Shown here piece by piece: positions 34,458 through 44,064 of a stretch of 64,000 nucleotides of DNA; position 1 is the stretch's first letter, and the number at the start of each line of letters is the position of its first letter. The translations under genes and the position numbers were made by a program. Source of the stretch: Pedobacter glucosidilyticus (GTDB lineage: Bacteria; Bacteroidota; Bacteroidia; Sphingobacteriales; Sphingobacteriaceae); contig NZ_DLHN01000037.1 in assembly GCF_002483235.1 (NCBI RefSeq), forward strand, positions 62,001 through 126,000. The letters are read 5' to 3'. Under the pieces are notes generated by a model. That model ran no database searches and was not told where the DNA came from. It saw only the letters and a list, made by a program, of their open reading frames with translations.

Positions 34458-35669
34458 ATGACATTTTTTGAAGAAATAAACAATGATAGCTTAGCAGGGG
34501 TAGCTCTTAAAAATATCAACATCAAAAAAGCAGTAATTTCATATTTTGCAAATACTGGAAACTCTACCATTGCAGATTTATGTAAAGAATTAGCTTTAAG
34601 CGCTCCAAAAGTTAATAATATTCTTAATGATTTACTTGCCGATGGCCTGGTTAAAGATTATGGAAAAGTAGAATCTACCGGAGGAAGAAAACCTAATATT
34701 TATGGTTTAGTAGCAGAATCGGCTTTTTTTATTGGAGTTGATGTTAAAAAAACGCATATCAATATAGGTTTATCAGATTTAAAAAAGAATATCATTAAAT
34801 ATACCGAGCATTTGCCTTATCAACTGGCAAATACTCAGGAATCTTTGGATGAACTTTATGAATTGATTAGAAATTTCATCAAAAGCTTAAAAACTCCTAA
34901 AGATAAAATTTTAGGCATTGGTATTAATTTAAGCGGTAGAATTAATTATACCACTGGCAATAGCTACAACGCATTTCATTTTAATAAAAAGCCATTAAAT
35001 AAAATTATGGAAAGCAGTTTAGGTATTAAGGTTTTTTTAGAAAACGACTCTAATGCAATGGCTTTTGGAGAGTTCTCATCAGGTGTAGTAAATGGCGAAA
35101 AAAATGTTTTGTTTTTAAATGTTGATTATGGCTTAGGACTTGGCATCATCATTAATAACCAACTCTATTACGGAAAATCTGGATTTGCCGGAGAATTTGG
35201 ACATATCCCGATGTTTAAAAATGAAGTTTTATGTTATTGTGGTAAAAAAGGCTGTTTAGAAACAGAAGCGTCAGGAAATTATTTACTACGCATGTTTAAA
35301 GAAAAATTAGCTTCGGGTTTAGCCTCATCTATTAATAGAGATCCGAAAAATATACAATTGGAAGATATTATTAAAGCTGTTAATCAGGACGATACCTTGG
35401 CGATAGAAACACTAGCCGATATGGCTGATAATTTAGGAAGAGGTATTGCATTACTTATCAATATCTTCAATCCAGAACTGATTGTTATAGGAGGTAGTTT
35501 GGCAGCAACTGGAGATTATTTAAGACTTCCTATCAGAAGTGCTATCAATAAATATTCTTTAAGTTTAGTAAATGTTGATACTAAAATTCAGATTTCACAA
35601 CTAGGAGAAAAATCTGGTGTTGTAGGTGCTTGTTTATTATCAAGAAATCGTGTGTTTAACATCGCATAA
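34458..35669 (+). CDS. ROK family transcriptional regulator (NagC/Mlc-like)
   Basis: The 403-residue protein joins an N-terminal winged-helix (about residues 15-75, STIADLCKELALSAPKVNNIL) to a ROK sugar-kinase-like domain. The ROK signature with zinc ligands is CYCGKKGCLETEASG, and the domain shows GVDVKKTHINIGLSDL and the GIALLINIFNPELIVIGGSL segment. NagC and Mlc repress sugar-uptake genes until the sugar binds. No transport or sugar genes adjoin on the same strand, so targets are unknown. It is convergent with sdaA. Confidence 0.88.
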   Translation: MTFFEEINNDSLAGVALKNINIKKAVISYFANTGNSTIADLCKELALSAPKVNNILNDLLADGLVKDYGKVESTGGRKPNIYGLVAESAFFIGVDVKKTHINIGLSDLKKNIIKYTEHLPYQLANTQESLDELYELIRNFIKSLKTPKDKILGIGINLSGRINYTTGNSYNAFHFNKKPLNKIMESSLGIKVFLENDSNAMAFGEFSSGVVNGEKNVLFLNVDYGLGLGIIINNQLYYGKSGFAGEFGHIPMFKNEVLCYCGKKGCLETEASGNYLLRMFKEKLASGLASSINRDPKNIQLEDIIKAVNQDDTLAIETLADMADNLGRGIALLINIFNPELIVIGGSLAATGDYLRLPIRSAINKYSLSLVNVDTKIQISQLGEKSGVVGACLLSRNRVFNIA

Positions 35670-35673
35670 AAAA

Positions 35674-37104
35674 CTAACAATCACTTAAACTTATTGGAAT
35701 ATTAACCGCCAAGCCACCTTCTGATGTTTCTTTGTATTTAGAATTCATATCTAAAGCCGTTTCCCACATGGTTTTAACTACACTATCTAAAGAAACTTTT
35801 GCTTTTGATGGCTCACTTTGTAGTGCTAATTGAGCAGCTGTAATAGCTTTTATTGCCCCCATCGTATTACGCTCAATACAAGGAACTTGAACCAAACCAG
35901 CAATTGGATCGCATGTAAGCCCTAGATGATGCTCCATAGCAATTTCTGCTGCCATTAAACACTGCTCTGGGCTGCCACCTAAAACTTCTGTTAAACCAGC
36001 TGCTGCCATTGCCGAGCTTACGCCGATTTCTGCTTGGCAACCGCCCATAGCAGCAGATAAAGTTGCACCTTGTTTAAAAATACTTCCAATTTGTGCCGCA
36101 GTTAATAAAAATTGTATGATTTTACTGTTGTTTTGACCATTGCAAAAAACAATATAATACATTAAAACAGCCGGAATAACACCTGCAGAACCATTTGTTG
36201 GTGCTGTTACTACCCTGCCAAAAGAAGCATTTTCTTCGTTTACAGCTAAAGCAAAACAGCTAACCCAATTTAAAGTATACTGAAAACCATTACCATTTTC
36301 TTTAATGGCAGCCATCCACTCGTATTGGTTATGATATTTTTTACCAGATAATAACCTTTTATTAATAGCGGCCGCCCTTCTGTTTACAAGCAATCCACCG
36401 GGTAAAATTCCTTCTTCATGGCACCCTTTATAGATACAGTCTATCATCACCTGCCATATTTGAAGCAATTTTTCATCTATAACAAGTTCTGTATTCCAGC
36501 ATTTTTCATTCTCTAAAACTATACTGCTGATGTTTTTAACTGCTGTTGTACAAGCATTAAGTAAGTGGGCAGCGGTTTGTGTTTCGTATTTAGGTGCTGT
36601 TGTCTTAGCAGAAGTTAAGGTTTCTTCTCCTTCTTTTTGGATAAACCCACCACCAACAGAATAATAAGTTTCCTGATAAACCTCGGCCGAGGCTAATACC
36701 ACAATAAAAGTGAGGGCATTAGGATGATAAGGCAAGGATTCTTGCTTTAAAAACTCAATATCTTTAGCGTAATTAAAATCTATGCAATGTTGCTGATGAA
36801 GATTTATTTTTTTGTCGTTTTTGATACTATTTATTATCGGATTTATTTGGTTGATGTCCATCGTAACCGGATCAAAACCGCCTAAACCTAACATTAAAGC
36901 TATATCTGTACCATGCCCAATACCTGTTTTAGCTAGCGAACCATATAAAACAACATGAATAGTATTTACCTGATTGAGTTTGCCGTTTGCATGTAAATCT
37001 TTTACAAAACGTTGCGCAGCCCTCCAGGGACCAAGCGTGTGTGAACTTGAAGGACCAACACCTATTTTAAGGATATCAAAAACAGAAATTTGTTCGGCTA
37101 ACAT
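35674..37104 (-). CDS. sdaA: L-serine ammonia-lyase, iron-sulfur type
   Basis: SdaA deaminates L-serine to pyruvate with a 4Fe-4S cluster. The 476-residue single-chain protein has a beta domain at the N terminus (FDILKIGVGPSSSHTLGPW) and an alpha domain with APTNGSAGVIPAVLMYY, the glycine-rich GGCQAEIGVSSAMAAAG segment, and the CDPIAGLVQVPCIERN motif; conserved Cys residues of the cluster are present. It lies 19 bases downstream of an MFS transporter gene on the same strand, so a serine or related substrate may be imported by that carrier; this is inference. Confidence 0.95.
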   Translation of the reverse strand: MLAEQISVFDILKIGVGPSSSHTLGPWRAAQRFVKDLHANGKLNQVNTIHVVLYGSLAKTGIGHGTDIALMLGLGGFDPVTMDINQINPIINSIKNDKKINLHQQHCIDFNYAKDIEFLKQESLPYHPNALTFIVVLASAEVYQETYYSVGGGFIQKEGEETLTSAKTTAPKYETQTAAHLLNACTTAVKNISSIVLENEKCWNTELVIDEKLLQIWQVMIDCIYKGCHEEGILPGGLLVNRRAAAINKRLLSGKKYHNQYEWMAAIKENGNGFQYTLNWVSCFALAVNEENASFGRVVTAPTNGSAGVIPAVLMYYIVFCNGQNNSKIIQFLLTAAQIGSIFKQGATLSAAMGGCQAEIGVSSAMAAAGLTEVLGGSPEQCLMAAEIAMEHHLGLTCDPIAGLVQVPCIERNTMGAIKAITAAQLALQSEPSKAKVSLDSVVKTMWETALDMNSKYKETSEGGLAVNIPISLSDC

Positions 37105-37123
37105 AGCAGGATAAATAAAAATT

Positions 37124-38377
37124 TTAGTCTTCTAAATAATCTAAATCTTTAGAAAAAGTTTCTTGCATTTTATTTAAGGCCCAAAAAGCTAATCCTAAAC
37201 TTATGACACCAACAATAATACCTGCGTGTATAAAAGTTCCGTTAAATACCTTATTAAAGAACTGAAAAAGTAATGATAAAGGAACTACTGCACCTCTAAC
37301 AAAATTAGGTACTGTGGTAGTAACGGTCGCCCTAATATTAGTACCAAACTGCTCTGCTGCTATGGTCATAAAAATAACCCAATAGCCTACAGAAAAACCT
37401 AGGAATAAGCATATTGCGTAGAAAGCAAACAAGCTTATACCAGACAAAAAGAAATATGCCGCAACGCCTACTACTGATAAAAACAAATAAACATAAACCA
37501 CTTTTAAGCGGCTTTTTAACCACTGACTTAACAAGCCACTAGCAATATCGCCTAACACCAAACCGGCATAACAACAGGCAACAGCAGCACCAGCATTTAC
37601 ATTACCTTGAACGCCCAAAACCTTACCAAACTCTGGCGATAAAGTAATTAAAATCCCAACTACAAACCATAAAGGCACACCAATGATAATACATCTCAGA
37701 TATTTAAAAAAACGCTTCTTATTACTAAAAAGCGAGAAAAAATCGCCTCTATTTACATGTTCTTGTTCTTTGGTTTTACCAAACATCCCTGATTCTGATA
37801 CACCTATTCTTAATAACAACAAGGATAAACCTAAACCTCCACCAATAAAATAACAGGTACGCCAATCAAAAATTTGTGCAACAAAATAAGCTGCTACAGC
37901 ACCACTAACCCCCACAGCAGCCACTATTGTTGTGGCATAACCTCTTTTTTCTTTAGAAATTAGCTCGGCCACTAAAGTAATACCAGCTCCCAACTCTCCT
38001 GCCAAACCAACTCCAGCTATAAAACGCCAAACAGCATAAGCTTCTATCGAGTTTACAAAACCATTAGCGATGTTAGCCACCGAATACATAAAAATAGAAC
38101 CAAACAACACAGAAAGTCTACCTTTTTTATCGCCAAGTATGCCCCAAAAAATACCCCCTAATAGCAAACCTATCATTTGAACGTTTAAAAGAAAGATACC
38201 ATTATCTGTTAAGGTTTGTCCAAAATAACCCATAGACTCTAAACTAGGTACCCTCACAATACTAAAAAGCAGTAAATCATAAACATCTACAAAGTAACCT
38301 AAAGAGGCTACAATTACAGCAGCACTTAAAAGACCTGCCTTGGGCTGAATATTTTGTTCTTGGCTAGAAGAAACCAT
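37124..38377 (-). CDS. MFS transporter
   Basis: The 417-residue protein has about twelve membrane segments, the MFS A-loop motif GDKKGRLSVLFGS after helix 2, and RFIAGVGLAGELGAGITL for helix 4. These features match the metabolite:H+ symporter group that carries organic acids, sialate or betaines. Substrate unknown; since sdaA follows 19 bases downstream in the same direction, a role in amino acid uptake is possible. The 158-base region before it also contains a terminator for the upstream phosphatase gene. Confidence 0.85.
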   Translation of the reverse strand: MVSSSQEQNIQPKAGLLSAAVIVASLGYFVDVYDLLLFSIVRVPSLESMGYFGQTLTDNGIFLLNVQMIGLLLGGIFWGILGDKKGRLSVLFGSIFMYSVANIANGFVNSIEAYAVWRFIAGVGLAGELGAGITLVAELISKEKRGYATTIVAAVGVSGAVAAYFVAQIFDWRTCYFIGGGLGLSLLLLRIGVSESGMFGKTKEQEHVNRGDFFSLFSNKKRFFKYLRCIIIGVPLWFVVGILITLSPEFGKVLGVQGNVNAGAAVACCYAGLVLGDIASGLLSQWLKSRLKVVYVYLFLSVVGVAAYFFLSGISLFAFYAICLFLGFSVGYWVIFMTIAAEQFGTNIRATVTTTVPNFVRGAVVPLSLLFQFFNKVFNGTFIHAGIIVGVISLGLAFWALNKMQETFSKDLDYLED

Positions 38378-38485
38378 ATAGAAAATTTAGAATAATTGGT
38401 TAAAAACTTTTGATTTATTTTACTTTGTTTGGCTAAATTAATAAATATTTTAAAAAGTCAAAGTTTAATTTATCCTAAAAAAGAA

Positions 38486-38510
38486 ATGGCTTCACTATTT
38501 GTAAAGCCAC
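38486..38510 (-). terminator. Terminator after the metallophosphatase gene
   Basis: Read on the minus strand, GTGGCTTT pairs with AAGCCAT across a short loop, followed by a T-rich run (TTTCTTTTTT). It lies 26 bases after the phosphatase stop codon. Confidence 0.6.
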
Positions 38511-38535
38511 CTTTAACATCAGAAAATGTAAGTCA

Positions 38536-39768
38536 TTATTTCTTGTATTGGTAACTATCAAACTGAACGCCATTTTCATTAATCATCCTAAACAATGCTT
38601 GATTGTTTTTTAGTGTTACCGCAATAAAATGTCTAATACTTTGCGCTTCTTTTAAATACCATTCTTTTTTGGTTATTGGTCTTGTATTTACTCCCCATGC
38701 GCCATCGCCCATATAAACAATACCTTTACCGGTTTCATCAATTTTATTTTCAAAGATAGGATATGTTCTTTTATAAGTATGGTCATGATTTTCAAAAGCT
38801 ACTTTTACCCCATTTTTCTCAAACAAAGGCACAAAATTTTCTCTTATTTCTTTACTGTTACTCGCAGAAAACGCTCTGTTTGATGGATAAGCCGGCACAT
38901 GATAGAAAGGGAATATAAAATCTACTTTTTTGTTTCTAGTGGCTAAGGTTTGAGCTAACCACTGGGTTTGCTCGCCTTTGATTGGGTTAGAATGATCTGT
39001 ATCTAAAGCTACTAAAGAAAGGTAATTTTTAAAATCAAGAACATTATAGCCTCTTAAACCCGGGAAAGCAAAAAAAGTATAAAAGTAAGGAGCAATCTTT
39101 TTCCTCCACTCGTTGGTATCTTTAAAATCAGGATGCTTTTTATAAGTTCCATCAACAACTTCATGGTTTCCGATACCTGCTACAATAGGTATAATCCTGT
39201 TATCTTTATCTATAAGCGTTTCTTGTACCGACTGAAACCATTGCTCCCATCTTCCCAAATTCTTTTCTAAGCCATTTGCGTAAGCTAAATCTCCACCTAA
39301 GACTATAAAATCTGGATTTAATGCTAAAGCAGCCTTATTGGTTCTATCCATGTGAGCTTTTTCATGCATGGTATCACCGCCTGTAATAAATGTGATACCT
39401 TTTTTGGTATTAAGCGGCATGGTTCTAAACCTGTAAACTGTTTTATCAGAACCAAAAGTAAACTCATAATTACCTGCTGCTGTAAGATTTTTCAAGTAAA
39501 ATCTATTGATTTTTTTGGTAGAAAATGGAAAGGCAAAACTTTCTCCCTGAAATTCATTCCACTTTTTCTCTGTAGCTAATTTATAGTTTAAGGTGTTTTT
39601 ACCTTGATAATCGCCTAGTGTATGAACATCAATGACCATGGTAGATGTTGGATCATCAACCCAAGTAAGAAGTAGACCAGCAACTATTTTTTTGTCTTGA
39701 GCTTGTAATTTACAAGCAAAAATAAAGAAAGCTAGAAAGCTAAATACCTTTAGCAAATGTTTAATCAT
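38536..39768 (-). CDS. Secreted purple acid phosphatase-like metallophosphoesterase
   Basis: The 410-residue protein has a signal peptide (SFLAFFIFACKLQAQ) and an Fn3-like N-terminal part typical of purple acid phosphatases. Metal-binding motifs are visible: FITGGDTMHEK, DFIVLGGDLAY, GIGNHEV, PFYHVPAYP and ENHDHTYKRT. These match the binuclear-metal calcineurin fold. It may release phosphate from extracellular or periplasmic esters. With ppx and ppk1 just upstream on the same strand, a general phosphate theme is plausible but not demonstrated. Confidence 0.88.
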   Translation of the reverse strand: MIKHLLKVFSFLAFFIFACKLQAQDKKIVAGLLLTWVDDPTSTMVIDVHTLGDYQGKNTLNYKLATEKKWNEFQGESFAFPFSTKKINRFYLKNLTAAGNYEFTFGSDKTVYRFRTMPLNTKKGITFITGGDTMHEKAHMDRTNKAALALNPDFIVLGGDLAYANGLEKNLGRWEQWFQSVQETLIDKDNRIIPIVAGIGNHEVVDGTYKKHPDFKDTNEWRKKIAPYFYTFFAFPGLRGYNVLDFKNYLSLVALDTDHSNPIKGEQTQWLAQTLATRNKKVDFIFPFYHVPAYPSNRAFSASNSKEIRENFVPLFEKNGVKVAFENHDHTYKRTYPIFENKIDETGKGIVYMGDGAWGVNTRPITKKEWYLKEAQSIRHFIAVTLKNNQALFRMINENGVQFDSYQYKK

Positions 39769-39870
39769 GTGGATTAATTTTGGTTTAACAGCTTGGAAAT
39801 CTGAAATTTTCCTCAGAATTTCGATTCTAAAAATACAAAGCCTAAATCTAATTAGCTAAATTAATCTCAA

Positions 39871-40749
39871 CTACTTAAAATTTTTCTCTATTAATAGTTG
39901 AATAATTCCATCAACCATACCAACTCTGGGCACATAAATGTTTTTAATATTACCCCATTTCATTACTTTAAGAAAAATATCGCAAGCAGGGATAATAACG
40001 TCTGCCCTATCTTGATTTAAGCCTAAGACATTGATTCTGTCTTTTAAAGAGTAAGAACTTAAATAATTTTCTAAGTTTTTAAGTTTTGTAAAAGATAAGG
40101 GAGCACCTTCTTTTTCATCAGATAACTTAAATAATTTATTGATGTTACCTCCTGTGCCAATGCCTATAAGGTCTCTGGTATCTTTACAATTTTCTTTAAT
40201 CCAGGTTTGCATATCTTGCCATTCTTCCTCTCTATCCTGATTATCCAAAATACGGATAGTACCTAGATTGAAAGATTTTGAGGCTTCCATTTGGCCATGA
40301 CTAAATACCGAAAGTTCTGTACTTCCGCCACCAACATCTATATATAAATAGTTTTTCTTGCGATCTAGCGTTTGTTCTATATGGCTGGCGTAGATGATGC
40401 TCGCTTCTTTTTGACCACCAATAACCTCTAAATCAAGACCTATTTCTTCTTTTACCTTTGTTGTAAGTTCCTCGCCATTTACCGCCTCACGCATGGCCGA
40501 TGTTGCACAAGCCATGTAATCTTCAACTTTATAAACATCCATAAGGTTCTTAAAAGCTAACATGGTTTTATATAAATCAGTAGCTTTCTTCTCAGAAATT
40601 TTTTTCTCCAAAAAAGCATCATCACCTAACCTTAAAGGTACTCTTACTAAAGTGTTTTTTTTAAAAGAGATGGTTCCGTCGTTATCTATAATATCTGCTA
40701 TAAGGAGTCTTACTGCGTTAGAACCAATATCAATTGCTGCGTATTTCAA
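39871..40749 (-). CDS. ppx: Exopolyphosphatase / GppA family phosphatase
   Basis: Ppx/GppA proteins hydrolyse polyphosphate or pppGpp. The 292-residue protein is the short two-domain form: AAIDIGSNAVRLLIADI (phosphate 1 motif), YIDVGGGSTELSVF (phosphate 2) and IGTGGNINKLF. It lacks the C-terminal HD-type domains of E. coli Ppx. The start codon is TTG (40749), with no ATG alternative nearby. It is two bases from ppk1 on the same strand and thus in one operon for making and removing polyphosphate. Which substrate it prefers is not shown. Confidence 0.9.
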   Translation of the reverse strand: MKYAAIDIGSNAVRLLIADIIDNDGTISFKKNTLVRVPLRLGDDAFLEKKISEKKATDLYKTMLAFKNLMDVYKVEDYMACATSAMREAVNGEELTTKVKEEIGLDLEVIGGQKEASIIYASHIEQTLDRKKNYLYIDVGGGSTELSVFSHGQMEASKSFNLGTIRILDNQDREEEWQDMQTWIKENCKDTRDLIGIGTGGNINKLFKLSDEKEGAPLSFTKLKNLENYLSSYSLKDRINVLGLNQDRADVIIPACDIFLKVMKWGNIKNIYVPRVGMVDGIIQLLIEKNFK

Positions 40750-40751
40750 TT

Positions 40752-42806
40752 TTAGCTATGTTTTTGTTTTAAATAATTATATATCTCTATTTGAGAACGG
40801 TAAGGTTCTTTATGACCAGTTTTACGATATTTATTGTTGTTGAGATGATTGATTTCTCTGGCTTTGGTATTGTCTTTTAATTGTATATCTATAATATCTC
40901 TAATTTCCTGTTTGATAGTCTCATCATAAATAGGGAAACCAACTTCTACCCGATGATCTAAGTTTCTAGTCATTAAGTCGGCTGATAATAAAAAGACTTT
41001 TTCTTTCCCTCCATTTGCAAAAACCCATATCCTAGCATGTTCCAAATATTTATCTACAATAGATATCACTTCAATATTTTCGCTAAAACCCTTTCTTCCA
41101 GGAACCAAGCTACACATACCACGTACTATCAATGTAATTTTTACACCCGCATTGCTAGCTTCGTAAAGCTTCTTGATGGTTTGCTCATCAGCAAGCGAAT
41201 TCATTTTTAAGATGATGTAAGCCTCTTTACCTTGCTTGGCAGTTTTAATTTCCTGATTAATAAGTGCGAATAATTTAGGACGAGTTTCTAAAGGAGAAAC
41301 TATTAAATGCTTATAATCTTTAGAAATTGCTTTTTTAGAAATGGCTATAAACAGTTTACTTAATTCATCCGTAATTTTAGGATTAGCAGTAAATAAGCTA
41401 TGATCACCATAGATACCAGCAGTTTTCTCATTAAAATTGCCCGTAGCTAAATTAGCATAATGTACTTTAACACCTTTTTCTATACGGGTAACTAAACAAA
41501 TTTTAGAATGCACTTTATAACCTGTGATACCATAGTTAACCATTACCCCCTCTTCTTCTAGTCTGTTTGTCCAATAAATGTTGGCTTGCTCATCAAAACG
41601 GGCTTTAAGCTCAACCAAACAATTTACCTTTTTGCCATTACGTGATGCGTTGATAAGCGCATTAATTACTTTAGAATTTTCTGCTAAGCGATATAAAGTA
41701 ATGTGTATTTCTGTAACTTTTGGATCTATGGCGGCTTCTCTTAAAAAGTGGATGATATAGTCAAAAGATTGATAAGGCAGACTGATAAGATAATCTTTTC
41801 GTTTAATCAACTCGAATAACCCTTTAAAATAGCTTAAGCCTTTTACCGGCAGCGGCGTTTGCTTTTTATATTCTAAATCATCTAAACCTACATTAGGAAA
41901 ACTTATAAAATCTTTAAAATTATGATATCTGTTACCTGGTATTAAGCTTTCTGAGTTTAAATTTAATTTTGATACAATGGTTGATAGCATATCCATTGGC
42001 ATGGCGGTATCATAAAGTAAGCGCATTGGCTTACCTTTTTTACGTTTTTGTAAACTTTTAGATAATGCTTCTATAAATTTATCACTAACGGTTTTATCTA
42101 AATCCAGTTCGGCATCACGGGTAACTTGTATAGAATATGCTTCAATTTCATCATAATCAAAAATGAAGAAAACATCATCTAAACAATACCTAATAATATC
42201 ATCAACCAGAATAATAAATTTCAGATTGTTGGTTTCTGGTAAAATTAAAAACCTGCTAATTCCTTCTGGAAGCTCAACCAAAGCATATTTTACTTTGGTT
42301 TTTTTATCTTTCTTGGATAGCTTAACCAAAAAATAAATAACCCTGTCTTTTAATTCTGGAAAAGGCTGTTTTTCATCTAAAATAATAGGCACAATAGCAG
42401 ATAAAAGCTTATCTCTAAAAAACGATTTTACGAAAGCTCCCCGACTTACGTTTAATTGCTTATCATTAAGGATAAAAATTTTATTGTTAGAAAGTTCTTT
42501 GATAATCTCCTCATACAAAAGATTAAACTTTCTTTCTTGTTTGATAACGATATTTTTAATTTGATTGAGGATTTTTTTAGGATTATAGCCTAATTCCTCT
42601 TTTACTTTGTCTACAACAGTTGTTAACCTATTTAAAGTAGCAACACGTACACGGTAAAACTCATCCAAATTAGAGGAGAATATAGCTAAAAACTTTATGC
42701 GCTCTATCAAAGGGACAGTTTTATCCGCAGCTTCCTGCAAAACCCTATCATTAAAATATAGCCAACTAATTTCTCTATTTAAAATTGGAGGTTTACTATT
42801 TGTCAT
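40752..42806 (-). CDS. ppk1: Polyphosphate kinase 1
   Basis: Ppk1 polymerises ATP gamma phosphate to polyphosphate. ATG 42806 gives a start (NSKPPILNREISWLYFNDRV) that matches the N domain of the family, better than the TTG/CTG-like extension upstream. The head domain, the phospho-histidine motif KVHSKICLV and the C domain with DHRVEVGFPIYD are visible. Total length is 684 residues, normal for Ppk1. It is followed two bases later by ppx; the 95-base gap upstream contains no recognisable feature. Confidence 0.95.
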   Translation of the reverse strand: MTNSKPPILNREISWLYFNDRVLQEAADKTVPLIERIKFLAIFSSNLDEFYRVRVATLNRLTTVVDKVKEELGYNPKKILNQIKNIVIKQERKFNLLYEEIIKELSNNKIFILNDKQLNVSRGAFVKSFFRDKLLSAIVPIILDEKQPFPELKDRVIYFLVKLSKKDKKTKVKYALVELPEGISRFLILPETNNLKFIILVDDIIRYCLDDVFFIFDYDEIEAYSIQVTRDAELDLDKTVSDKFIEALSKSLQKRKKGKPMRLLYDTAMPMDMLSTIVSKLNLNSESLIPGNRYHNFKDFISFPNVGLDDLEYKKQTPLPVKGLSYFKGLFELIKRKDYLISLPYQSFDYIIHFLREAAIDPKVTEIHITLYRLAENSKVINALINASRNGKKVNCLVELKARFDEQANIYWTNRLEEEGVMVNYGITGYKVHSKICLVTRIEKGVKVHYANLATGNFNEKTAGIYGDHSLFTANPKITDELSKLFIAISKKAISKDYKHLIVSPLETRPKLFALINQEIKTAKQGKEAYIILKMNSLADEQTIKKLYEASNAGVKITLIVRGMCSLVPGRKGFSENIEVISIVDKYLEHARIWVFANGGKEKVFLLSADLMTRNLDHRVEVGFPIYDETIKQEIRDIIDIQLKDNTKAREINHLNNNKYRKTGHKEPYRSQIEIYNYLKQKHS

Positions 42807-42928
42807 TATATACCACGAAATCCAAAGCTGCAAAATTTAATGTTAACTATGTGTTAAGTATAAACACTGTTAACCATTATTCAAAAACACGTAATACCTA
42901 TCAAAATTGATGCAGCAATTTACTTTAT

Positions 42929-43501
42929 CTACTCTGTTTTCTTAGTTGATGATTTATTTACTTTTTTAACAGGTGCTTTGCTGGCTGTTTTTGGTGCCTC
43001 TGGCTTGGCTACAGTTACTGCTTTATCAACAGTTTTTTTGGTGGGTACAGCTTTTGGTGCAGGGGCTTTTTTTACTACTTTTTTAGTAGGAGTAGTCGCT
43101 TTTGGAGCCTCAGTTTTAACATCATCTAAAACTACTTTAGCTGGGTTTACAACTTCCTTTTTAATAATTTCTTCTATATCAGCAGCCTTGGTATTTACCT
43201 TTTTAACTGCTTTTGCAATTACTTTTTCCGCTTTTTGTGTTGATTTTAAGGTATTCACTTTTACTTCGGCTTTTTTAGTATCCGTTTTATTAACCTTTAT
43301 ATCTTTTACACTTTTAATTTTAGCGGCTAGTTTTTTAGCTAGCAGCTTACTAGCCTTTTTTAATTCGGAGCCTATATCCTCAGCGTCATGCCCCAAACTC
43401 ACAATAAAATCTTTGAGCTTGGCTTTAAGGTTAATTTCTAAATCGTTTTTAAGCTGTTTTTTAACTTTTCTATTTACCCCTTTGGTTTTTGATACTTTCA
43501 T
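42929..43501 (-). CDS. Lysine/alanine-rich histone H1-like protein
   Basis: The 190-residue protein is very basic and low in complexity. The first 70 residues form a helical part (LKDFIVSLGHDAEDIGSELK), and the rest is a tail rich in Lys, Ala, Val, Pro and Thr with repeats such as PTKKVVKKAPAPK and KAPVKKVNKSSTKK. This composition is that of bacterial histone H1-like or AlgP-type nucleoid proteins. DNA binding is therefore inferred. The gene diverges from yajQ with only 66 bases between start codons. The tail resembles the basic end of TopA in the same window. Confidence 0.65.
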   Translation of the reverse strand: MKVSKTKGVNRKVKKQLKNDLEINLKAKLKDFIVSLGHDAEDIGSELKKASKLLAKKLAAKIKSVKDIKVNKTDTKKAEVKVNTLKSTQKAEKVIAKAVKKVNTKAADIEEIIKKEVVNPAKVVLDDVKTEAPKATTPTKKVVKKAPAPKAVPTKKTVDKAVTVAKPEAPKTASKAPVKKVNKSSTKKTE

Positions 43502-43567
43502 AATACTTTTTTATTGTTTTATTTAAATCTATCTTTAAAAACTCAATTAATCAAATTAAGTTTTTGT

Positions 43568-44062
43568 ATGCCATCATTTGATATCGTAAGTAAACTAGAT
43601 AGCCAAACATTAGATAACGCTATTAACAATGCAAAAAAGGAGATTTTAAATCGTTATGATTTTCATGATTCTAAAAGTTCTATAGAATTGGATAAAAAAA
43701 CCAATGCGCTAACTGTGATAACAGAGAACGATATGCGCTTAAAAGCGATTATTGATTCTATCATTTCTAGAATGGTGAAGCAACATTTAGACCCTAATGC
43801 TTTAAACTTAGAAAAACCGCATTATAGTGTTTCTGGTAACATGATTAGGAAAGATATTGATGTTAAAGAAGGTATTGATAAAGAAACAGCTAAAAAGATT
43901 GTAAAGAAAATTAAAGATTCTGGATTAAAAGTTCAGGCTTCTATCATGGAAGACCAAGTAAGGGTACAAGGCAAAAAAATTGATGATTTACAAGCTGTGA
44001 TACAACTTTGCAGAGGCGATAATTTTGGCCAGCCCCTACAATACATCAACATGAGAAACTAA
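43568..44062 (+). CDS. yajQ: YajQ family nucleotide-binding protein
   Basis: The 164-residue protein starts at ATG 43568 with PSFDIVSKLD, the usual YajQ start; the frame is open 54 bases further. Conserved motifs include EILNRYDFHDSKSSIELD and the C-terminal QVRVQGKKIDDLQAVI followed by GQPLQYINMRN. YajQ relatives bind cyclic di-GMP in Xanthomonas or nucleic acid elsewhere. Which applies here is unknown. It precedes a nucleoside phosphorylase gene by two bases on the same strand, so they are likely cotranscribed. Confidence 0.92.
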   Translation: MPSFDIVSKLDSQTLDNAINNAKKEILNRYDFHDSKSSIELDKKTNALTVITENDMRLKAIIDSIISRMVKQHLDPNALNLEKPHYSVSGNMIRKDIDVKEGIDKETAKKIVKKIKDSGLKVQASIMEDQVRVQGKKIDDLQAVIQLCRGDNFGQPLQYINMRN

Positions 44063-44064
44063 GT

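Noticed and set aside
42978..43526. A 182-residue plus-strand open frame opposite the histone-like gene.
   Set aside because: It is a shadow: the Lys/Ala-rich codons read backwards give a Phe/Leu/Ser-rich frame without real features, whereas the minus-strand protein has H1-like character and an ATG.
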